DNA of 64,000 nucleotides from Cliona cf. orientalis (GCA_963930775.1 OZ005695.1:8060001-8124000); one strand, 5' to 3'; counted from the stretch's first letter, positions 23,581 through 34,680 are shown. Numbers and translations: made by a program. The notes: generated from the sequence alone by a model not told the origin.

Positions 23581-23887
23581 ATAATAGTTAAGAAAGAATG
23601 CTTTGATCTTGCTTTGATGTGGGCAATTACCGGCCTTTTCTTCAGGGGCCACTTCCGGTCGCTAATTACACGCGCATAATCATCCCTGGCCGATTCTAGA
23701 CACGCCCACCTTCGACCAAAAGCACTCGTATGGCCTCTTCGGCCACGCCCCTTCACGATTCGCTAATTGAATTAGCCAATCCTGACGCTCACGCCCACGC
23801 ACTTTAATGCTACCTTAATGAGTCTAATACTGAAATGTATAGTTTAGGGTTGGAGGCTCTGGTAGAGTAGCCAACAGCCAACTAGTC

Positions 23888-26800
23888 ATGGGGTCTTGTA
23901 ATTTGTGGTTAGTGCTTCTCCCCGTGATCAAAATACCCCCTGTCTATTGCCAGCGCACGGACGACTACAGACTGACGCCGTTTCTAGTGGCCATCGAGAG
24001 CAATGACAGTGGATTGGAGATTCGTACTCTCTTCGAAGAAGGTTTCGCGTCTGTCGGCAACAGCGGAACGAACCAATCATGGCCTACCCACGTCGCGGAG
24101 CCGCTAGAACCTCAGACGAAATTTATTCCTGATTACAGCTTGTCTTCAAAGTGTGGTAATGAATACTACCGATGCCAAGAACTTTTAGTTGTCAATGACT
24201 CTAGTCACAATAATGGTTTGGGATCACTCAGTATTGTGTTTGTTCCACTGGAGACTGGTGTGCTCCTTCTACGCTTTTGGTATGACTCAGATGCCACAAT
24301 AGTACAGTGGAATACTTCTATTGCAAATAGTTCCAACTGTACACCCACAGTATTCTATAAGATCAAAGGCAAATTCTATATGGTTTGTATCAGCTCATAT
24401 TATTATGAAGAGCATTTAATATACAATGCTTCTGTATATGAGGTATGGCCAAATTTCAGTGGTTCAGGTACAGCACATATAGAGCAAACGACTATAAATG
24501 TCAATAATATTATTTCATATTCATCATCAAACTTTTCAAATTTCATCATTGTGGAGCAAAGGATCTACTTCGCTATTGGAAGCATCATTGTTGCATTGGA
24601 CATCCTGGACTCAAAACAGACAAAACAATATCATGAGCTATCTGATTGCCCTCAAGTTTATAAACTTATAGAATCTGTCGGCGCTGGAAATCAAAAAGTA
24701 CTGATGGCCTATTGCACAGACAGATACATTTTTTATGATCCAGTGTATGGAGATTGGTCCAGAAGATTCCTCTTCTCAAGTAGCGGGGTATCGTATATAT
24801 GTCCTAACAACAGCTATAAAGCTACATTCTTCAGCACAAATGGTACTCTACAATTTTCAGCCTCGGAAAGGGAAATATTGTTAAATACAATCAACGTTGC
24901 AAACATAAGCAATGGCATCTGCTTTGAATATCAAAGCATAATGTATTTTGCCTACTCAGATCAGCAACACTACATTATCTATGTATACAACTTCATTAGA
25001 TACACCCATTACCCTATATCTCCTTACTTCTGCTTGAACTTACAACAGAAATGCCCCCAATTATTCATATTAGACAATCAATATCTGGTAATCCGAGATT
25101 CTGATCGTGATCGTATTCTGGATACCAAAACCAATTTCAGTTTGATATTCAACATCTCTAGTGGTATAGCTGATATTCTTGCGGTTCTCCATATTAACAA
25201 TACTAGTGCTATCACTCCATCTCCACCAAGTACTACGACAGAAAGTGCTCCTTCAAGTACAAGTATGAATATTGTTGTAACAGCAACTCCAAAATACACC
25301 CATACTCCCGCTCTACCATCTTCAGTCACTGTACACACTAGTAGTACTGCCACAACAGCCTCTCCAGGTATAATAATATTACGTATAATAATTATTATTA
25401 TGCCCTCACTAGCTAGCTAGCTAAAGTCTATCAAGACGCGAAAAATAATTGAATATTATCTTACCCCTGTACAGGTACCGGTGGTCTTTCACGTACTAAC
25501 TTGGTGGGGATAATTGTGATAGTCGTCATTGTACTGTTTGTCATCATCATAATAATTATGGTAGCCATTAGCCAGCGATGCTGGAGAAAAAAGTGGTAGG
25601 TTTCGATTTAGCAGCCTCGCCTCCTGTTCTGAATAATTTATTATTGTTCATACATGTACATGTATACAATGCAGGTGCACCTATAATGTGCGTGGAATAT
25701 CAAGACTAAGATTTAGTGAGTTTCATAGTACTAGGTGCATACTGCTCTATAATAATGGGTTTGCTAGCTGTCACTTTGAGTGCCATAGTAGTAGCTATTA
25801 TCATATTATTCTATGAGCTGCCAGCTGCAGCCAGACCTCTCAAAGAGTATGGATCTAGGCTTTGACCAATTGTGCTGGCATAATTAAATTTTTAGAATAA
25901 TAGGGACAAGTTTTGGTGGCATTAGCATTGAGCATAATGCTAGCATAATAGGCTCAGATTTACCAAATTGTAGGTGTGGTTAGCGAAATTGGGGTGTGGT
26001 TTGATCTTGACCACATGGCACATGGTCTAAAAATGCAAGAAAGCACTTCTGTTTCAACCATCATCAGCTGCATCAGAGAGAGTATATTCTCTATTTCATC
26101 AAATTCATTCAAAAATCACCAATAGTCCCTAAGAGACTAAAATTACGGTGGCCGAGAAGGACATTGCCGCGGCGGCCAAGGCCGCTGTGGGCCGCCCGAA
26201 AGCCGCCGCCGTTGGCCGCCAAAGGGCCGTGCGGCTGGCCGCCGCGGCTCAGCCGCGCCCGCCAATCAGTTTGAAAATCGATTCTCTAGCTTACGAATGG
26301 TTAACTAGACAAGTATCCTGCACGCATGCGCAAGCGGCCAGTTTGTCGGTCTGTCTTTGTCATCGTCCGCACGATATGCATAAGCTTAGGCATCTGGACA
26401 CGGTGGGTTATAACGGCGATAAAATACAACAAAGAAACGGACTCGACTTCGTTTGGATTCGATTGATACTGGCTACAGAGGCTAAAATGCTTGTTGGTCA
26501 CGCCTACCAACCGCGTGCTTTCTGCCCATGCGCACGCAGTACTAACTTACCAGACCACGCCTACCGCAACGTTTAAGCGTACGCTTTCGATCTCTGCTAA
26601 GCACGAGAATGATCACCACTGATAAACAAAGGGTGGTATACGTCACATAAACCCTTTCCCTCTCGATACTCCCACCGCAACGTTTAGTTATTTTCTGACA
26701 AACACGCGGAGGGGTGAATTCCGAGTAAACTCAACGATCTAGACCATGCACACCTAACGTTGTCCAGTTAACCATTCGTGAACTAAATAACGATTCTAAA

Positions 26801-27333
26801 GTTTTGGCGGGCGCGGCGAGCCGCGGTGGCCAGCCGCAGCCGATGGGCGGCTCTTTGGCGGCCAACGGGCGGCCCCAACGCGGCTTGGGCCGCCGCGGCA
26901 GTGTCCTTCTCGGCCACCGTATTACATAAACCTCTGTTATGATTCAATACAATTCACGATGTGACACTGTAGCTATAATTTTTACTGGTTAATTAAGGAT
27001 TTTGATCATTTTTACAAGCATAATACGAGCATAATGCGAGCATAATAGGTGCTGTTTTACAGGCATGGTGGAATAATAGGCAGAACTCTGAGCATAAAAG
27101 AATAGAATAATAGGCAATTTTTTGAGCATAATTGGTCAAAGCCTAGTAGCTATATGGATCTATGATCACACACACATGCATGCATGTATGCATACTATTA
27201 TTATACCACAGGAAGGAATACTGATCGGAGAGCACTGCTTGCTTTTGACAGTGCTCGAGAAGAGGAAGACAAAGAAAGCTTAGAAATGGAGTCAAGGGCA
27301 AAACAGCTAGGATGGAGGATAACTAAACTTTAA
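23888..27333 (+). CDS. A6: intact A-type surface receptor (587 aa)
   Basis: Exons 23888-25367, 25475-25595, 25675-25715 and 27212-27333 join in frame to 587 residues. Signal peptide MGSCNLWLVLLPVIKIPPVYC. The ectodomain shows CGNEYYRC, FVPLETG, GVSYICPNNSY and GICFEYQS, then a Ser/Thr/Pro stalk. The TM sits on its own exon (GIIVIVVIVLFVIIIIIIMV) followed by QRCWRKKW. The tail of about 60 residues is Glu-rich (REEEDKESLEMESR) and ends ITKL; it lacks the YTN, YEMM and TTTV motifs of A3. The last intron (25716-27211) is unusually long because it holds a GC-rich inverted-repeat element. It sits directly downstream of a transposon nest, so its promoter is unlike that of A1-A4. Confidence 0.88.
26145..26920. 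mobile_element. GC-rich element with ~170-bp terminal inverted repeats in A6 intron 3
   Basis: Starts ACGGTGGCCGAGAAGGACA and ends with the complement. Arms pair over about 26145-26315 and 26758-26920 with many CCGCGGC blocks, in sharp contrast to the AT-rich intron. Flanks are ATT on both sides (26142-26144, 26921-26923), or TA if the tip is taken as CGG. Open frames in the arms (Ala/Gly/Arg-rich) are composition artefacts. Confidence 0.78.
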
Positions 27334-28304
27334 ATATTAGGTACATATTAAAAATAAATTAGCTTGGAGTAGAACAATTCATTCTTTTGCATGAATATGC
27401 AATGGATGTGGTTAGGGCGTGTTCAGTATGCACGAAGCTGACCTAAAGGCCATGCATAATACGGTATTTGTCGTACGCTATGTATATATATGATAGGTTA
27501 CCATTTTTCTGCATAGAATAGCAAATTAATGTTCAATAATTACTATATGCTAAAAAAATTAATGCAGCATGATAATAAATCTGGTGCATGCATGATCCTA
27601 CAGCAAAACATTTCATGTTCTAAAGCTTATTTTATTCATTGTTCTGATTGTTCTTTCACTCAGCAATGGGAGGCTCCCAGCCACACTGCGAAAATAGAGG
27701 TGTAAATTTCCTATTCAATAGACTAAGACTAAGTGTGAAAATCACACTCTACACCATATAGCTACCACCAATAGTATTAGGTGCTACTTAGCATGCTTAT
27801 GACATGCATGTGACTCAAATTCCCACTGAAAAAGCCAGTGCAAGCAGCTGCACATAGTGGAATGTTTCTGTTTGAAGAAACAAAGTGCAAAAAAAGAGCT
27901 TTCTGGCCAAGATACAGAGTAGAAGTAGTAAATTTCATACTACGGATGACATTCGCTCTTGGTATTAATACTATAAACCCAACTAGAGCTCTCTAGAGCA
28001 CATACCCCGCACACTTGTGCTGCATCATATCCGAGACTTGGACACCAGACAGCTCTAGGCGTGGTCAACAAAACGCACGATTTATAGTGCTTGTGAGCTG
28101 TGCTGTGGGATTCAAAGCAAACAGAAGGAAGTTTTTTGCCATTTCCAAAGGTTTTATGATGCTTACAGACAGTCCAGATGCCGAGATGTCGAGATCTGGT
28201 GTTTTTTGTGCTGACAACAGACAATAGATGACAGACAAAACCGATCACTTTACCCCTTGTGCATGCACACAGGGTATAACAACAGGGAAAAATGTTATTC
28301 TTGC
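27334..28304. other. Spacer between A6 and the minus-strand Cys-rich gene
   Basis: No recognisable gene, tRNA or array. AT-rich single-copy sequence; short open frames here look like chance. Confidence 0.4.
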
Positions 28305-29106
28305 CTACAGTTTATACTGCTGCGTTGCACTCCATTTCAGGGCAGGTGTTGCATTCTAATCAACACTGAACTAAGATCTAAGAACTTAATTATGGTCTGG
28401 TATTAACTTACATAAGCTTCGGAGAAGCACCTTGAATGCATGTCATCAGGCTTCAAGGGACCATAAAAGGAAAGTCCGTCAGCATCACAGCAATCATCAA
28501 ATGTTTCAGTGTAAAAGTAAGGTCCATCACAGAATATACTATCCCAGTAGCACTTATATGATTGTGCTATAAAACAATATTATGGTGAGGAAAAATAACA
28601 TCAATATCATGCATTCATTTAAAGTGATAGCTACTGTGATAGTATAATAGTAAGGGACCCATCCAATGCAAATCATGCGATATACAATATCATGCACGTG
28701 CCCTGGAAGTGACATTATCATTGGATCAATCAATACGTAGCTGCTTTACCATTTTAAGTGTAGTTATGATTACTCATGGCTTCTATAATGCAATTATAAT
28801 AGAATTTATTGTTTAGGCCCATTCATCCTCTTAGAGCAATCTTCAAGCCATTATATTATTGTAAGTACGAACAAAATAAGTATGTCACTTGAACTTACCT
28901 TTATTGTTATTAAGCAAGCAATTCACATATTGTTTTTGACATGAACCAATATTATAGCGACCAATATTATTGTGGGGACTTCCATGTTGGGCATCTTCCT
29001 GGAGGGGGCGGGGATCCTCTTCAAGGGACCTCAAGTGTGGCAGTACATCTCCAAGTGTTAATACCACAATGATGAGGAGAAGAAATCCAGTAATAAAAGC
29101 CTTCAT
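28305..29106 (-). CDS. Small secreted Cys-rich protein, not of the receptor family
   Basis: The minus-strand start at 29106 gives a strong signal peptide (MKAFITGFLLLIIVVLTLGD). Exon 1 is 29106-28899 (donor AAG|GTAAGT) and exon 2 is 28566-28412 (acceptor TATAG, donor TAT|GTAAGT), joining in frame. Exon 2 has CYWDSIFC and DDCCDADGLSFYGP, and a further Cys before the donor. A third exon from 28355 in the spliced frame ends at a TAG at 28305 (about 138 aa), but the neighbouring frame of the same stretch reads CNTCPEMEC and then stops, which fits the Cys pattern better. The 3' end is therefore uncertain. I do not recognise the family. There is no TM, so it is probably extracellular. Confidence 0.55.
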
Positions 29107-30420
29107 TGTTTAAACGAGGATAAAATTGTGATCTGACTTCGAATTCAAAATTTCTATTTGTTGAATGAGATGTGCTTCACCCTCAATAACCAATGGACAT
29201 GCCACCTCTAGAGTTGAATGTCCCTTTCTATAGTTGTGCATGCAAAAAAAAACTCCAACCCTTTTAAATTATAGCTGTGGATGTATGGAACAATCCACAA
29301 TACAGTGACAGCTTAATGCTCATCTGAATATTATGCAGACAGCAGCTGTCATAAAGATGTGAAAAGATTATTATGACTAAATCCATAGATACTTTAATTG
29401 GACACGCACATGTCATGGACCTAGATAATTGTTTATGGTCTATTCTATTGTGATCATTATTTTCCTGTCACCAGCCCTAGCTTTATGCTGTTCCTATAAA
29501 TACTGTGTGTAACTTGTACTCTGTCAGATTTCCCTCTATAATCTCACAAGAATGATCTTTAACTAAGATCTTTTGCTCTACGTGCGCTGACCGCCACGTT
29601 ACAAAGATTATAATTAGCTTGTCAGCTAGGCAAGGTAATGTTGGTAAGGGGATCTACTGGGAAAGAATGGAGTTATAGTAGAATTGAATTATGTATAATA
29701 TGTACAGCTACGTAGCTAATATATTATGGGGTAATAATGTGGCTAGCTAGTCACTGCCTGATATACACCTAGCTGTCATGCAGTTATACATACATAGGTA
29801 GTGTCAGTTACAGTGACAGTCAGTAGCTACAATATGTATGACAGTTCATAGGAGACCGTTCACACAATCTCAATAATGTAACTTTAGCACTTACCATAGG
29901 CGACAAGAACCTAAGCCTGATATCAAAATTGCACTGCAAGACAGCTTACTTGTTCCTCTACCAAGCCTCCAAATGTTGACCACAAACGACCTCGTCTGCA
30001 CTCAGCAACATTTTGCTTATATTCTTTCGTTTTCCATATCAAATATCGGACGAATTCTGAATCATAGACTTATCTGTAAATTCAAAATATCGAATAGACA
30101 CGAAGATGAATATTGATCCAGAGGACGCCTTAGAGCTGCACACATCATATGCGGTAATAATATGGCTAGCTAGTCACTGCCTGATATACACCTACTACCT
30201 ATATATCAGTTATACATACATAGGTAGTGTCAGTTACAGTGACAGTCAGTAGCTACAATATGCATGACAGTTCATAGGAGACCATTCACACAATCTCATT
30301 AATGTAATTTTAACTTCTTGCAGGTATGTACACAGCTTAATGCTCATATGCAGACAGCAGCTATCATAAAGATTATAATTAGCTTGTCAGCTAGGCAAGG
30401 TAATGTTGGTAAGGGGATCT
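29107..30420. other. Spacer with a partial direct duplication
   Basis: Segments at about 29,311-29,356, 29,604-29,652 and 29,722-29,886 recur at about 30,328-30,370, 30,369-30,420 and 30,150-30,313, for example GTAGTGTCAGTTACAGTGAC and GGTAATGTTGGTAAGGGGAT. The order is shuffled, so more than one event is needed. No gene identified. Confidence 0.6.
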
Positions 30421-30786
30421 AGTTTAATTATGCTCCTATTATGGAACACCCCTGGATGACGATGCTGTCACCTCTGGCACTCGGCTAGCTAGATGCTCTA
30501 GCCGGCCATCAGGCCCAACTCGTTGAGGATCATTAACAGTATAGCACTTGTATACAAGCCCCAACATTTTTTTCCAAGGAAAAAAATCTCAGGACTTGAG
30601 TGGGAATTGAACCCACACTCTCACATCTCCGGTGTGATGCTCTACCAATTGAGCCATTAAGCCCCTTGGGGGCAAGGTGGTGGGAAGGAAAGGAAGGTAT
30701 ACAAGTCTTGGTGCCCATCTCATTAATTATGCTTCTCTTATGGAACACCCCTGGGTGATGATGCTGTCACCTCTGGCACTCGGCTT
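30421..30786. repeat. Direct repeats (~65 bp) flanking a tRNA-like cassette
   Basis: TATGGAACACCCCTGG..GA with GATGCTGTCACCTCTGGCAC occurs at about 30,421-30,485 and again at about 30,722-30,786, bracketing the tRNA-like sequence. This could be a SINE-type insertion, a short LTR-like unit or a plain duplication. Confidence 0.6.
30593..30665 (-). repeat. tRNA-like sequence, probably SINE-derived rather than a working tRNA
   Basis: Read on the minus strand it folds as a cloverleaf: D-arm GCTC..GAGC, anticodon stem TCACA/TGTGA with loop CCGGAGA, T-arm GTGGG TTCAATT CCCAC. Position 33 is C instead of the near-invariant U, and the acceptor stem has a mismatch and a G-U pair. A GGA anticodon would mean Ser, yet there is no long variable arm. 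I therefore call it a tRNA-derived repeat with pol III box remnants. Confidence 0.55.
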
Positions 30787-30995
30787 GATGCTCTAGCCAG
30801 TATGCATGCATAACGTCGAAAATAGCTACATGCAGATATAAAATTATCGTAGAGCATACTATGGTTGGGTTAAGCTTAGCTATTTACTCATCTTTCTCAG
30901 TGAATCGGTGGGAACTTCGAAAATTAGTGGTAAAAAAATGTTTTCTACTGCCATAATAAATTAAATGTTGTATGTGTGGTTTTTCTATGACATTG

Positions 30996-31070
30996 TAGAC
31001 TCAGATGATATCGTGACACCACCACCATCGTATTCATCAGTGGTCAGTGAAATTATTCATGAAGGTATTG
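30996..31070 (+). other. Orphan exon-like module encoding a PPPSY motif
   Basis: After a pyrimidine-rich stretch, one frame reads DIVDSDDIVTPPPSYSSVVS. The same block occurs at about 3,800 and 7,745, always several hundred bases upstream of an A-type start. PPxY is a WW-domain ligand and SYSSVV resembles a YxxV tyrosine motif, so it may be a cytoplasmic-tail exon. I cannot tie it to a transcript. Confidence 0.4.
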
Positions 31071-31309
31071 TTATCATCAATGCATGCTCTGCCAATACTG
31101 AGTCACATGATGGCTATTGTAAATACATCTGCAGAAACCGATGCTCCACAAACTGAAGCTTTTGAAGTGACATGTAAAGTAGCAATTGGCAAAGATTAAC
31201 TATCAACTTTTCTAAGCTTATGCAGATTTGACGGCCTAGTTGATTTTTTGTATTATGGCTATGTTGCACTTGTATGTTACGTTCCTAGACGCGTGCAAGA
31301 ATGTGACTT

Positions 31310-31380
31310 GGGAATGAGACCGAGAATACACTGCCTGCGCATGCTCAAAGGATAATTGAATATGTAGAACGGGACTTTCC
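31310..31380 (+). promoter_or_regulatory. A4 promoter module with exact kappaB site
   Basis: GGGAATGAGAC at 31310-31320, TGCGCATGCTCAAA at 31336-31349 and GGGACTTTCC at 31371-31380, 60 bp before the ATG at 31440. It stays perfect although the gene itself is broken. Confidence 0.5.
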
Positions 31381-31439
31381 AAAATTCTGTCACTCCCACT
31401 GACTGATCAACCGACAATTGAGGGTGGTACCGTTAAAAC

Positions 31440-34041
31440 ATGGGACGGCCTGGATACAAGGCTAGGTTGCTGCAAATTTTAGCTCTTCTCCTTCTGATAA
31501 GAATAGCTCCAGTCAGCTGTCAACACGCGGAGGACTACGAGCTGATACTACTAGCAGCCATTCGGAGCAATGAAAGTGGATTAGAGGTTCGCACTCTTTT
31601 CGAATTCTCTGGACATTATGGATTTACTAGAGCAAGCGAACGGCCTGATCATGACTTGCAATTGGAGCCTCAGATGGACTTATATTTTATTCCCAATCAC
31701 AGTCTGTCTTCAGAGTGTGGTGATCAATATTAATACTTTCGATGCCAAAAGCTTTTGGTTGTCTGTGCACAAAATGATAGTGGAGAATTGAGTATCATCT
31801 TTGTACCACTGGAGAATGGTATGCTCCTTTTAAGCTACTGGCATAATGCAGTGATGATAGAGAGAAGCATTTTTATTGTAAATAGCTCCAACTGTAACCC
31901 CACCGTATTCTACAACATTGACGGCAAAGTTTATACAGTTTGCATTAACTCATATCATCTTTGTGTTGCTGTATATGAGGTACAGCTAAATTTGAGTGGC
32001 TCGGTGACCAAGTTAGAACGTGAAGAATTTGTTGAACCGTTGGTAACAAGTATCAATTTGTCATCCTCACAACCACTGACAGATTGCCAGTCAGCTCCTG
32101 TCCAAGTCAAATCACCTGCCTACAACACTAGGCAGGTCACCGACTTCACATTAGAGAATATCAGAGCAAATACTTCTCAGTTTCTGTACTCTTTCTTTCC
32201 TCACTCCATCTCTTTATGGAATTCTCAATCTACAAATACTCAAACTGCCCTGTCATTTTACACATTTAAACAGTTATTATAACCCAAACTTATTAATTTA
32301 TGTTATTAATATAATATTATTTACCTTACTAGTTATTTGTATGGTGTCATGCCAGTATTAGCTTTAGCTATTCATGTACACCACTGATGTATATTTTTCA
32401 AGCATCAGAAAATATTATAGACAAAAAAAAAAAAAAAAAAAAAAACCACTGTCAAACTTCATTAATGTAGATCACATGATCTTCTTTGCTGTTGGAAGTA
32501 CCATTATTCTTATGGATATTCTTGACAAGACACAGACACATAAATATCCAGAATTATCCGAATGTGCTCAAATTCACAAACTCATTTCTATTACTGGTAC
32601 TGGGAACCAACAGTTACTGGTAGCCTATTGCACAGACGGATACATTTGCTTTGATCCAGTGTATGGAGACTGGACACGATATCATTTCTCAAGTAATGGA
32701 GTACCATACATATGTCCTAACAATAGCTACAGAGTTACCCATTTCATCAATGGTACTTTACAGTTTTCAGTAAGAGGTGTGTTAATAAAAACAATCAACA
32801 ATGTAAATATCAGCGGTGGTATCTGCTTTGAATCTCAAAACAGAACATATTTTGCCTACTCAGATCAACAACACTACAATGTCAATGTGTACCATTTCAC
32901 CACACAAAATCACTACCCATTATCCCCTTATGACTGCTCAGCTACACCACACGAGGACTGCCCCCAATTACTCTTCTTAGAAAATCAGTATCTTGTTATC
33001 CATGATGCCATCTGCAATCGTATTCTTGATGCCACCATGAATTTCAGTTTGCTAATCAACATCTCTAGTGGTATTGCTGACATTCTTGCCATTCTCCATA
33101 GCAACGCTCATAGTACTTCAGAAAAAAACATCTTCTCCAGGTACTACATCCACATTAATCAGTTTCAGATCTCCAGATCACACTAATAGTGTTATTTTCA
33201 CGCCATTTATTACTAGCACTGCAGACGTTGGTCCTGGTATTAGCCAATCTGAGAGCCCTACTGTCGTAACATTAGTCAGTTCTCCAGAGTACATATCCAT
33301 CCATACTTCATCACCTTTAAGCACTGCTTTTGCTACACCCATTTCCACAGTAAACAATGCTACTGTGACCACATACACAGATGTCCCTACATCGATTACT
33401 GTCCGTAATAACTCTGTGGGGATAATTTTGACAGCTGTCATTGTCATCATCATCATTTTAGTGATAGTTGCTGTTGGTTTTTCTATCCGGCGCTGCCGGA
33501 GAAAGAAGTGGTAGCTAGGTCTTGTGATTAAAAATGAGCTCCTGCATGCTTTGAATTTTTATTATTTTGCAGGTGCAGCACTGCATCATTTTATAGAACT
33601 CCAAGTACGTTTCTTAGTGATTATCTCAGTGTATATATCATATTACTTTTAATATTACGGGACCGCTTATTAGCTATAGACGGAGCGGCAATACGTAGCT
33701 AGGCTTAAGACCCTAGCTTTATATAGCAGTGGTAAGAGTAAAATTAATTGAATACCAGGCTGCTCATTAAGCTATAGTAATTATAATAACACTACATACA
33801 CTAATTAAGGCAGACCAGACCTTTCATAACTTTTCATGCTTTTGACTATACAGGATTAAGATACTATACTAACCGGAGTCCTCCTGTGTCACTACTCACT
33901 GCCGCTGACAGTGCTCGAGCAGAGGAGGAGGAGGAGGAGGAGGAGGAAGAGGGTGAAAGTTATGAGATGATGGAAACCCACTTATGGCACTCAAGGGAAT
34001 CACATTTTGATAAGGGATGGAGATGGACAACTACAGTATGA
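31440..34041 (+). pseudogene. A4: A-type receptor broken by a stop, a retroelement and a frameshift
   Basis: Starts MGRPGYKARLLQILALLLLI. It keeps GAA where A1 and A2 carry TAA. Three lesions: a 6-base insertion brings an in-frame TAA at 31731-31733 inside the Cys-pair motif; a poly(A)-tailed retroelement fragment sits at 32079-32443; and one extra A in an A-run near 33,124 (seven A against six in A1) shifts the frame before the stalk. Exons 33573-33604 and 33854-34041 are sound. The tail keeps YTN, ESYEMM and terminal TTTV. Coding either side of the retroelement is collinear with A3. Confidence 0.87.
32079..32443 (+). mobile_element. 5'-truncated non-LTR retrotransposon (LINE) fragment
   Basis: Inserted in A4 with target duplication AACCACTG (32071-32078 and 32444-32451) and a poly(A) tail of about 23 bases. 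The 5' part reads ..FFPHSISLWNSQST then FKQLL and a stop, resembling the conserved C-terminal end of CR1/Jockey-type ORF2 proteins (SFFPRTIRLWNSLP-like). About 160 bp of 3' untranslated sequence follows. Sense orientation relative to A4. Confidence 0.8.
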
Positions 34042-34546
34042 CTAATAAATATAATCAACATGCAGTGCCATCCAGTCTTCTCTTGTGCATCATTAAAGTT
34101 TTAGTTCACCATAATATCGGTCATAAAATTTAAAAATATCATGCACAGATATTGTGCTTTCACATTTCCACTACCATAATAGATCTCCAGTTGTTTATGA
34201 CAAGTTTTTTTCATACTCTACTGAATACAATAATATGAAGCATGACATACCTAACCGATGAGGTATGCCATAATAATTAATGATGCCTGTGTACCACAAA
34301 GCTATAGTATAGAGCAGTTATGTATACTAGTCAGCCAGCACCAGTATTACATATACCTGGATTTAATAAGAGCTCAGTGTGCATGCCCTAACAACTTGAG
34401 CATGCATGTATACGATCATGAGATACCACCATCTAGCTAATAATATATATGGAGCCTACTGTATGCTCAGCATCGGATCGGAGCCTGGGAACGAGACTGG
34501 TAGCGCATCGATATCCATGTTGCGTGCCAAATTGCGCATGCTCAAA
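34042..34546 (+). promoter_or_regulatory. B2 upstream region with shared promoter motifs
   Basis: Near-identical to the B1 upstream region. GGGAACGAGAC at 34487-34497 and TGCGCATGCTCAAA at 34533-34546, both 194 and 148 bp before the B2 ATG, exactly as in B1. No other gene seen. Confidence 0.45.
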
Positions 34547-34680
34547 CTTCAACTGAGACGGTATTTCCCAGGTACCTTCCCTTACCATCTGCCGATATTC
34601 CACGTATGCATGCCATGTGGTGATGTGGACCGTACCACTCAGTCACCCTCCGCATGTATGCAGTTTGCTTGTGCACAGAG

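Larger units (their letters stand above)
20425..23814. mobile_element. TTAA-flanked composite element (3.4 kb) just upstream of A6
   Basis: Terminal inverted repeats GGTAGCATTAAAGTGCGTGG / complement, flanked by TTAA at 20421-20424 and 23815-23818. Its outer parts (20425-~21150 and ~23582-23814) are the reverse complement of the A5 element. The centre is filled by a two-copy ~410-bp tandem repeat, a long foldback element and a small MITE. No transposase gene is visible. The right end lies about 70 bp from the A6 start codon. Confidence 0.8.

Noticed and set aside
23425-23756. Minus-strand frames near the A6 promoter
   Set aside because: They lie in the foldback arm and TTAA-element end, with matching frames in the A5 element; no protein motif.
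20090-23860. Outer transposon marked by AGCCTCCAACC / GGTTGGAGGCT
   Set aside because: Only about 11-12 bp match and no target repeat was found, so it is kept as a possibility only.
26148-26576. Ala-rich open frame MAEKDIAAAAKAAVGRP..
   Set aside because: It lies in the terminal inverted repeat of the GC-rich element and is explained by CCGCGGC repeats.
30593-30665. Functional tRNA-Ser(GGA)
   Set aside because: C at position 33, acceptor mismatch and no long variable arm; more likely tRNA-derived repeat.
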